Assembly: GCA_033961575.1 (NCBI GenBank)
Contig: CM066732.1
Coordinates: forward strand, 67,618,687 to 67,682,686
Source: Aselliscus stoliczkanus
Taxonomy: Eukaryota; Chordata; Mammalia; Chiroptera; Hipposideridae
Length of the DNA: 64,000 nt
Direction: 5' to 3'
The notes under the pieces were generated by a model. The model had not been told where the DNA came from, made no database searches, and was given only the letters and a program-made list of their open reading frames with translations. A program made the position numbers and the translations under genes. Below are positions 55,406 to 64,000 of the stretch, piece after piece (position 1 is the first letter of the stretch; each line of letters begins with the position of its first letter).

Positions 55406-58154
55406 TTTATTTGTCAATTACATGAATATGCATGTTTTCTCCACACAACTCTAGTATAAGTTGCCTGATGATAGGAAGCTATCTTCTATTTTGCTAAGGT
55501 TTTCCACAGCATTTATAATTGTATGTTCTTGTTAAATACTTTTTGAATTAAATTGCTTTGGGGTAAAGGGAAAAGAATGAAATGCCTGTTGTCTTAAAGG
55601 CTTTTTATTCATTAAATTTGGGTCCTCAGATCTAAAGCTAAGTTAAATGTCATTCATCTGTCTAGAAACATTCAAACTGATCCAGCTAACTTGTCCAGTG
55701 ATTTCAGGCAATCTGCTTTTGTGCTTGGAGGATGATTGCTCTGGGACATTGGGCTTTCGAATGAAAATTTCTGAAATATAGAGAAGAAAGTCATGCATGA
55801 CCTATATAATATCATCTATTGTTAAGACTCAATAAATAAACCTGGAATAGGGGTGAAATAACATGTTTATTTTCTTGGTGTGTCTAACCTTTATATTACG
55901 ATTTTAGATTACATGATTTAAAAAAGTCAAACCTATTTTTCTGATTTTTTGAATAATGTATATGTTTAGGAAAAAATTTAGAATCCTACTACTAATAAAG
56001 ATGGATTAAATCTATTTTAAAGTAATATAATAGGTATTTTCTTCTACAAGAAGGAATATGTACATGCCATCCTCTGGTATCATCAGGGTAGTTAGCTGTA
56101 TGACAATAGTTTGATTTCTGAGAGGAGAAAGAGAAATTATCTTTAAGAAACTTATACTCTTAAAGGAGAGAGCGAGAGAAAGAAAACCTACAGTCTGTAG
56201 ACTGAAGCATCAGAAAGGTTAATAAGTGAGTTCCATTATAAACAGCGTTCAATGACTGACTCTGAAAGATCAGAAAGGCATCACCAGTACAAACTGTCCA
56301 GAAAAGACTGTAGTTACATTTTATACCGCTGAGTGGGTCATTATTATTTTACATGGTCTTTATTTGCATGTTAGAAAGTCCCCTGCTGAAAGGAATTCAT
56401 AGCAGCACATAGCTGTCTGTTTCTTATCTTAACCCCAAATCCAGGACTGTCACTATTTTAACCCTCTATAACCAACTATATGTGAAGGCAAAGTAATATG
56501 TTTTAAATATCTCAAAAAAACTGTGCAAATGTTATGGTGCTTTTGTTTGTTTGTTTGTTTGTTTGTTTTCTTTTTGCAGTAGAGAATGTTGGTAGCCAGA
56601 TGCATCTGAAATCTCTTGGCAAATTTATGCAGGAGTTGGCAGATTTTGAAGAGTCTCTGTTACCTGGCTACCTTTCCTTTAATCATTAGCTTTCTTTATG
56701 ATTAGCTCTAATAATTAGCTTTCTTTGAGGAACAAATAATGGAATAATCACCATTTGTATTCCAAGGTGATGCTGCCAAAATATATTATTTGTACCATAT
56801 TTATTATTGCAGCAACCTTGTGCTTGGCTTGCTTTTAGAGATGAGAGTTTGAATCACAGCTTCCTGAGTCGCCTTTTTTTGTTTAGTGAAGAGCAAGAAA
56901 GAAAAAAGAAGGGAAAAGAATATGGCCATGGCTATGGAAAGAGAACAGTTCTCTGATGCTTTTAAGGAGGCAATATTAAGGAATGAATCTTACGGTTACA
57001 AAGGCTATGTCACGTACAAATGCATCATTATACAACATTATCGTTTTCACTTAGGTCTCTGTAATGATCTCTTCACTGTAAAACACACAAAATAACATGG
57101 ACTTGTTCACTAGTTATGTTTTACAAGTGTCTTTCTCACCTTTTAAATGACACTTTCAATAAATCTCTCTCTGAAAAGGTGTGTATTTAAGTTCAGCCAT
57201 GACACTTAATGACACCGGAACAGTCCCTTTTCTTCCCTTTAGTGCCAATATCTAGACCAGAATAAGGACAAATTAGAATAGCAAGAAGTCAAGTTCTTGG
57301 AGAAGTTTTCATTAGAACTATAGAAATGGACAAGCTGGTGTGTTTGCTAAGCTGAATTTTAAATAGCTGACTAGGGACAGCACAGACTCTGATTTTGTTT
57401 TGTTTTGTTTTGCAAACTTATTATAGGAAAGGCTGTAGAAATGTCACAGATCACTTGTGGCATCATTAATATTTTAAAGTGTGGCATTATAAAATATTTA
57501 AATGTAAATATTTTGATGTGAGTGTCTTAATACAGTTGCAGCACAGTAAGATTAGAAAGGTCTCATATGCAGCATTTTAATTAAATCCATAAAGAACACT
57601 CCTTTAACTTCTATGCGAGCTCTTGTTTAAATCCAATATAAAGCTTGCATTTCATTGATTGCTTCTGCAAATTATGTGGCTCATAGTCACACTTTCTTTC
57701 TTTTTTTTTTTTTTTCTCTTTTCAGACAAATAATAATCCTTCTGTTTGGAGTTTCCCCAAGTAATTTATTTAGAATATTAAGTTTGCAAAGACTGGGTAC
57801 ACAAACCTTACTGACCACTGTTCCTTTTGGAATTTAGAGAAACAAGTTTCCTTTAGTGCCATGTTTAATGGACAAGCCTTTGTGTTTTGATGGAGTCAAT
57901 GAAAATAATGTACCAACTTTAACATATTTACTATATTTTGATGTCAGCACTGTGATTTTCCACAGGAAAGTGTCTTATAGAGACTTAGACCATTGTTATC
58001 AATATCATCAGCATTTATTGAACATCCAAAGTAGAACTAGACTGGACTAGAATATATATTTTTTATCTCAGAATGCAAGTGTGTTCAAAATGTATGTTGT
58101 ATCCTTATGTAAGTGTGAACTATGGTGCTGGACAGCTGGGCTGTCAATATTTCA
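55406..58154. other. Unique-like DNA
   Basis: Low repeat content. Contains a (GTTT)n run at 56543-56570 and a pyrimidine tract followed by CAG at 57690-57725 and 56570-56580, which look like splice acceptors, but no reading frame beyond them is convincing. No domain recognised in the 60-69 codon frames. Confidence 0.4.
56543..56570. repeat. (GTTT)n microsatellite
   Basis: About seven GTTT units. Confidence 0.95.
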
Positions 58155-58310
58155 TTCATTTTTTTCACTCATTTCTTCTTCTTTTCTTTATCCACTCAGC
58201 ATTTGGTTACTGAGTACTTGCGATGAGCCAGACACTGGTCCAGAAGACTGGGGAATAAAACAGTGAGACAGATCCAATCTCAGTCTTCAAGAAGCTTAAA
58301 TCTAATTCAG
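58155..58310 (-). mobile_element. L2 3' end, antisense
   Basis: 'tttggttactgagtacttgcg', 'gccagacactggtccagaag' and 'ctcagtcttcaagaagcttaa' match the antisense L2 terminus in order. Confidence 0.65.
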
Positions 58311-59882
58311 ACTAGAGAAACATGCTAAGTCTTTTAGTTCCATACCTAACATCTATTTTGTACTTCCTCCTTGTCCCACATGTGCCCAGACCCAGGAGGT
58401 GTATCACAATCAGTGCAAGGCCGAGACTCAGTCTAGGCTTTATGCTTCATGGGCATTCCATCCCCTATTTTCCCAGCCTGGCCTCTCCCAAAGCTCAGGC
58501 TGATCAGTGACTCCGTTCTGGCCTGGGAGGGTTTCTAACTAGGAAAAATTTTTGTTGACCTGGTAAATGAGAACTACACCGATGGCATCACCCATTCTCT
58601 TCCCACCTCCCCCCACCCTCCTTTTCCTGTCTTAAATGGGGACAAGTATCATTAACAGGTAGCTGGTGACTATGAGGGAAAGGCCAGGAGAATCCCAGAC
58701 ACCAGTTAACTGAATCAGCACCAGGAGTCTCTTATCTCAAAATTATTGTTATGTGAGAAAAAGAAACGAGGTAGAATGCACCCTAACTGACACAAGGAAT
58801 ATGTGGGCAGTTAACGTACAGGGTAATAAATGCCGTGATATAGTAGGTACAGGTGCTGTTTGAACACATAAGATTGTTCCTGTCACTGGGACTCAGAGCA
58901 GGCATCCTGGAGGACTGATGTCTAAGGTGATCCTTAATGTAATTAGGATTTCTGGCAAATTCACTGCAGTGAGTTGTGAATATTGTGATCCCAATGTCCA
59001 CTAAGAATTTTTGTATGAAATGTGTCTTTTTCTTGGTTCTTGTAGATAAGCAGTGGATTTTGTTATCTAAGCTAACAAGTGAAGGTGGCTGTTTAATTTT
59101 GTTCTAGGGTGAGTTGGTTATGGTGCCTACAGGGACTCCAATGCCGCTGGTTAAAACACAGGTAGTTTTAAGCAGCGCTGCTTGAGGGAGGCACTGAGCA
59201 CTGCCTCGACCACCTCTGTGCAGAAGTTGCTTTGCCTTTGACTCAAGTCCTCTTTGGTCACCTCTGTAAGAAGATGACAACTTGACCTCCAGCTTGGTGG
59301 GCTCTTAAAGATTAGGGAGCTGCACTTAGCCTGGAACCTAGAATAATAACCACCTAGGTACTTGAAAAAGTGGAACTAGGGCTCGCCATTGCTCAATACC
59401 CATGGAAAGCTTGGCTGAAGGAAAGAGTATATACACAGATTTGCCTGAAGGATTTGCAATGTTTCAAAATTTGATTTTTGGTTCATGCTAGGTATGCAGA
59501 GAACTGGAATTTCACTCCACTTTTGGTCTCCCCTGTACAGTTGCTTTTGCCAAATTGTGCTTTTGACATTGCATCACTTGGCTACTTGGAGGGTGTTGAA
59601 AAAAAAATAGCCCTATGAAACCCATTGTTGTATTTACTGTAAGGCTGCTTTGGAGAGTGCTGTTTACTACCTCATACAGTTTACAACCTCTCAGAGGCAT
59701 GTGAAAAACATCTCCTTGTTCTTTATATTAGGAGGACTTGCACTTCTTCTAAGGAATTGCTGTTTTTATGTTAGGGATGCTGAGAAGCAGGTAATTGTTT
59801 ATGTTTTCCTTTGTGGTATGACTGATATAATTCCCAATTTTTGGCTCACCTCTGAAAAATAAATAGCCTTTAGACGTGCTTG
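58311..59882. other. Unique-like DNA
   Basis: No recognised gene or repeat. Confidence 0.4.
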
Positions 59883-59980
59883 CCCTCCTTCCCTCCCTCC
59901 CTCCCTCCCTCCTCCCTCCCTCCCTCCCTCTCTCTCTCTTTCTCCCTCTCTCTCCCTTCCTCCCTCCTTTCCTCCCACCC
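59883..59980. repeat. (CCCT)n pyrimidine tract
   Basis: About 98 bp of CCCT/CCTC units grading into CT. The 80-codon minus frame across it is a repeat artefact. Confidence 0.95.
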
Positions 59981-62014
59981 ACTAATCTCATTCATGGGTT
60001 TATTTTACGTTTATTACTTGTATGCTTCTTTTACTCCACTAATTTATTCCTATTTTGAAATTTGGTTTTATTTTATTTTGTGGTATTGCTTGAACTTTGG
60101 CTGAATGTTTCACATCCTTGTCGGTATAAGGCGGGTATGTATACATACAACCAAGATTACATGCAAGGAAGCATTTTGCCAATGGAACTTCAGAGTCAAA
60201 ACATTATTTCCACTGATTGATACAAATAAGTTTAGAGTAGGAGTTACTTTTGAAAGGATGTCTTCAACATGACTCTTAATATTAGAGGAAATCTTTTTAA
60301 CCTTCCCCTCACCTAGCTCTCTTGAGTTAACTTTACTTTAGCCTGAAAGTGTTTTTGGTTGAGAAAGAAAGTCTGAAATTGATAGATCTCACAGCAGTGT
60401 TTGCAATTAAAATAGAAGCTTGGGGAGAGGAGGTTGAAGAGTGTGTAAAAAAGATTTTCCTTCCTTTTCTCCTTTAAGTTTTAACTCCAAATCAGATGTT
60501 TTTTTACTTTAAAGTGTTGGTTTGAAATTATCTGGTAGTCTGAGTGCTATCACTTAAAAACACTTTTTAATCATGCAAATTAATAATAATAACCAAAATT
60601 CTGAGCTAGCACATTTAGCATTCTGATGTTTAGCCCTTTTGAACTCCATAGTGGATTAATTTAATGTTAACCACATTTTTAATTGCATAGAATTTATTAT
60701 AAGAGAACTTGGAGAAGATGATTTTTTTTAAATGATGATAGAGATATTTTTTTTTGCCCTGAAATTGTTATTTTTGTAAAACCATGAAGAAATGAACATG
60801 TTTAAAACAATGAAAGATTGAAATATACTACAGGAATCCTCATCATTCAGGAATTTACTTTCCTGACACCCAGTGAGATTCCAAAAGTTCCCAAGGGGAC
60901 TACTTCCTACAGGGACCTCTGGCTTCCTTCGTGGGATGGTAAGCAGATAAGGGAGGACTTACTTCATTCATCAGTTGCCATTCTACCTCATTATAGAGAC
61001 TAAGGTGGAAGCTGGGGGAAGATGATGACTTGTATTGATCCCACTTTCCCTGACTAACCTGACCAGGCTTTTTGCCAAATACAGATGCTCAGCTCTAGGA
61101 TTTTTCTGGATCCATGAGAGGGTTATGTAGGGGCAAGGCTTCCCTTACCTATGGCTGAGCTCTCTGTTCTGTGGAATTAGTGCTGACAGTGAGAAAAGTC
61201 TCCAAAAGGGGGTTTCACCTGGCTCCCCACCCCCCACCCCCACCCCTACACACACAAAAGGAGAGAAATTTCCCACATTTGGCTAACCTACCTGACCCTT
61301 AGGGAACCTGAGGCAGACATCGCTTTACCCCAAATGCCGACGATGTAGGAGTTGGAGGGCTGTGAGCACTGGAGCTGGCAGGAATAGCATTTATTAAAAG
61401 CACATTTTATTTGTAAAGACAAAATATTTATTTAGGAAAGAATATAGCTGAGATAATGTTCAGATATATACTATATCTTTTATTCCTCTTGTATTGTCCA
61501 TTTTTCCTTCCAACAAGTCTAAAGGATAATGTGTTTCTTTGTGCTTATTGTCTCAGGGGATGGATGTAGCAGGCCAACAACTATTACAGTGTTACATGCC
61601 ATTGTCTTTTCCTGGTTTTTGTTTCCTGAAGATTCAACCCCAGAGTTAGGACAGATTTGTAGACATCCGGCAAAGTGTCTCATCAGGGAGGGATGAGAGT
61701 AGAGCTTCACTTCAGGCTAGAGAAAGAGAGAGTCCTCCATTGTCTGCTATAGTGCTGAACAACCACAGAGGGTTGGGCAGGGCAAGATGCTGGGATCCTT
61801 GGCAGTTCCTCACACAGCTCACTGATGTTTGCCATCCTTGTATGAGAACTTGTCAGTCCAGAATTTCACTTGCACCTCCAGAATCCTTTGCAATGCTGCC
61901 TGTGGTCCTGTCTGCCTCACTACTGCACACAGCTGTTTCCTTGGGGTCTTTGCTGCTTCCCCTATGGGTTCTGTTGGCAAGGAGAGCCAAGTTCTTTTGC
62001 GTTCTGCAGACTCA

Positions 62015-62018
<4 letters not shown>
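59981..62018. other. Unique-like DNA
   Basis: No recognised coding region. Contains an octamer-type ATGCAAAT at about 60575 and a C-run tract at 61225-61246. Confidence 0.4.
61225..61246 (-). other. Predicted G-quadruplex (minus strand)
   Basis: Four C runs (4, 6, 5 and 4) separated by single A on the plus strand, so the minus strand has four G runs with one-base loops, the tightest class of G-quadruplex sequence. No promoter could be assigned to it. Confidence 0.6.
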
Positions 62019-62088
<70 letters not shown>

Positions 62089-62155
62089 CCTCTTTCTCTT
62101 CCTCTATCTCCTTTTCTCTCTCTCTCTCCCTCTCTCCCCCTCTTTTTCTCTCCTT
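62019..62155. repeat. (CT)n with pyrimidine-rich extension
   Basis: About 33 TC units (62019-62084) followed by 70 bp of interrupted CT/CCCT. The three plus-strand frames (170, 129 and 133 codons) and one minus frame covering it are Ser/Leu or Arg/Glu repeats caused by the microsatellite. Confidence 0.95.
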
Positions 62156-64000
62156 TCCAGGAGGAAACCCTTGCTCTTCTTTTCTGGGGGAAATCTCTCC
62201 CTTCTTGTTTCTGGCTAATGCCTTGTCTTTGTATGACAATCCTCTTCTTTAAACCTCTTCTGTGGACATAAGGAAGTCCAAAGCTTGGGTTTTGAAAGTT
62301 AATTGGAAGAGTATTGACTCCTTTTCTCTATTTTTCCTATTTATCTTGAGCAAAGAGCACAATCTGGTTGCTTAATTGAATTAAGGGAACAAAAAAAGGA
62401 AAAATGCAGAGATAAAAAATAATTGCAGGTTAGTATTTCAAAATGTTATCCTAGCCAAATGGGAGGATTTTGGGGTATGTGTATGAGAAGAGCAGACAAA
62501 TCACAATCAATTTAGTACATATTCATTGATCCATGTTCCCAGGGACTATTGGAAATATAGACTTCCTCTCTCCCCACCCTGGCCTTATATGGTTTTAATA
62601 TTTTTCAAGTTAGGTGGTGTTGGGATACTTCATGTACTTAGTAAGTGAATGTAGAAGCTACTGCCTTTGAAAGCTGTGGAGCCAGACATGATTGATTGCA
62701 GGTTGCAATCTGTGGGTCTTCTAGTTTGCAAATATGTGAAATGAGGAGGGGGAAAGGAACAGGACAGAGAATGGACACAGGGCAATGCCATTCCATCTGC
62801 ATTCTGAAAGGATGCAAAGTTTAATCTCTTAATGTCAGGTAGCTACCGAGTCATGTCTTATATTTACAATCACTTTTTTGTAAGTGGCCTTTAGCCCCTC
62901 ATTATTTCTCTTTCTCTGTATTTAACGTTTGTTTTCCCAGGTTTTTTTTTTCTTTTTCAATTTTGACCTTCTATTAAATCAAGTTTTCACATATTAGTTT
63001 TACTCGAAAGCTTTTAATTTAGCCCTTTCCCTGAGGACTAAGCTTTGATGTAGAGCTGGTCTCTTTGTGAAGTCGATTGCTCCCTCATACATCCGTTCTT
63101 TTTAGTTTCTACCTGGGTATGAAATGTGCCTGATGACCCACTGAGCCATATAAAGGATCTCTGAAAAGTAGAGAAGGTGTGCTGGCAGCTCCTGAAGTGA
63201 TCCCCAGATTGTGTCTAAAGCAATTCAAACCCTTCCCACCACACTGCCCATAGCTGATACACCCCCAGGAGGGCTGCCTCCTCAGTTGCTGGTGCTGGCA
63301 CCACTGTGGCTTAGGTTAATGGGATCTTGGTGAGGAGGTGTTGCTGTTTTCCAGAGTCTTTAATTCCTGCTGTATTCTGAAAGTGGGACGAGTTACCTAT
63401 TGATCAGTTGGCTCCAGGAGGGGGGCTTGCCAAAATGGCCCTCCTGGCGTTTCCAGCAGAGCTCTTTCTGTCTGCCTGTATGATGGCCAGACACATACCA
63501 ATCCCAGGGCACTTTTTAATTGGGATAGCTGTTCAAACAGTAAGCATGATTTCACCATTGTCATTTCCCCCCTAACCAGACTCTAGGCTTTTGCTCTGTA
63601 AGTAGGAGAAAGAACAGTTTATTTTTCAATATTGAATTCTCTTTTCTGTTTGAAAAGAGCCCATGGGATGTTTCAAAGAAGTTCAGGAAATGAAAATCGT
63701 TGACTCAATTATCTGTACTAGAGTAAATTAGCAAGTCATGAAAAACAAAGGTAGCTCTTCTCATCCCTGTTACTACAGAGTTAGCCTCACACCTACCTTC
63801 TCCTCTTATATAAAAGTTTGCTAAGTAAGCAGGTTCCATCTGATTCCCAAGCACTCAAGGATATTTTAACAGAAGGAGTCAATTAAAAGGGCTTTTTGAA
63901 AAGAAAGTAGTGTTTGGTCCTCTATTCATGCTTATCTCAGGACTGCCTCTGCCTATTATTGTAGAAGCAATTTCATGTAGGAGTTAGGAGTTTGAATTCT
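62156..64000. other. Unique-like DNA to the window end
   Basis: No recognised gene, repeat or RNA. Confidence 0.4.

Noticed and set aside
57655..57840. Exon after a polypyrimidine tract and CAG
   Set aside because: The following frame is short, shows no domain and has no matching donor or neighbouring exon; polypyrimidine-AG is common by chance.
59749..60104. Frames across the (CCCT)n tract
   Set aside because: Simple-repeat artefacts.
61740..62252. Overlapping frames of 170, 129 and 133 codons (plus)
   Set aside because: Most of their length is Ser/Leu or Leu/Ser repeat produced by the (CT)n tract; no domain and no splice or promoter context.

Overview
This window looks like mammalian nuclear DNA that is intergenic or deeply intronic, AT-rich and built mostly of transposable elements. 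I recognise no host protein-coding exon, tRNA, rRNA or CRISPR array. The long tRNA-headed SINE with a 'TTTTATTGGGG' body, seen at about 44.3, 45.6, 50.3 and 55.0 kb, resembles SINEs I associate with bats. Together with a fairly young L1 lineage, this suggests a bat, perhaps a non-pteropodid yinpterochiropteran such as a horseshoe or leaf-nosed bat. That assignment is inference from repeat style, not from a database match.

Layout. 0-13.4 kb: mostly unrecognised unique-like DNA with SINEs, MaLR-type LTRs, an L2 3' end, an RTE-clade relic (8.2-9.1 kb) and a 5'-truncated L1 (10.4-11.5 kb). 13.4-17.1 kb: an antisense L1 with both ends but most of ORF2 missing. 17-23.4 kb: unique-like DNA, SINEs, a hAT-Charlie relic, a mariner-type hairpin element and an L1 3' end. 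23.4-25.9 kb: an L1 ORF1 fragment, then four different cut-and-paste DNA transposon relics within 2.1 kb. 26-32.3 kb: unique-like DNA and old L1 pieces. 32.29-40.35 kb: the main landmark, a complete 8.06-kb antisense L1 flanked by a perfect 17-bp target duplication, with an intact ORF1, a broken ORF2 and a 2.8-kb 5' region holding a CpG-rich tandem array and a YY1-type site. 43.85-48.43 kb: a second L1 with the same ORF2 deletion as the 13.4-17.1 kb copy, itself hit by SINEs and a second copy of the mariner-type hairpin. 48.4-64 kb: mostly unique-like DNA with SINEs, MIR/L2 fragments, an old LTR-like repeat and pyrimidine-rich simple repeats.

How the parts relate. The main interest is in how the transposons relate to one another. 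Two L1 copies share one internal deletion junction, which implies a non-autonomous 'half-L1' lineage mobilised by L1 proteins. Three tRNA-derived SINE types carry long target duplications and oligo(A) tails, so they also used L1 machinery, and nested insertions give a relative chronology. DNA transposons of at least three superfamilies (Tc1/mariner including pogo/Tigger, hAT, and one possibly piggyBac-like) add a separate layer. Host function, if any, would be regulatory and cannot be shown from this sequence alone.
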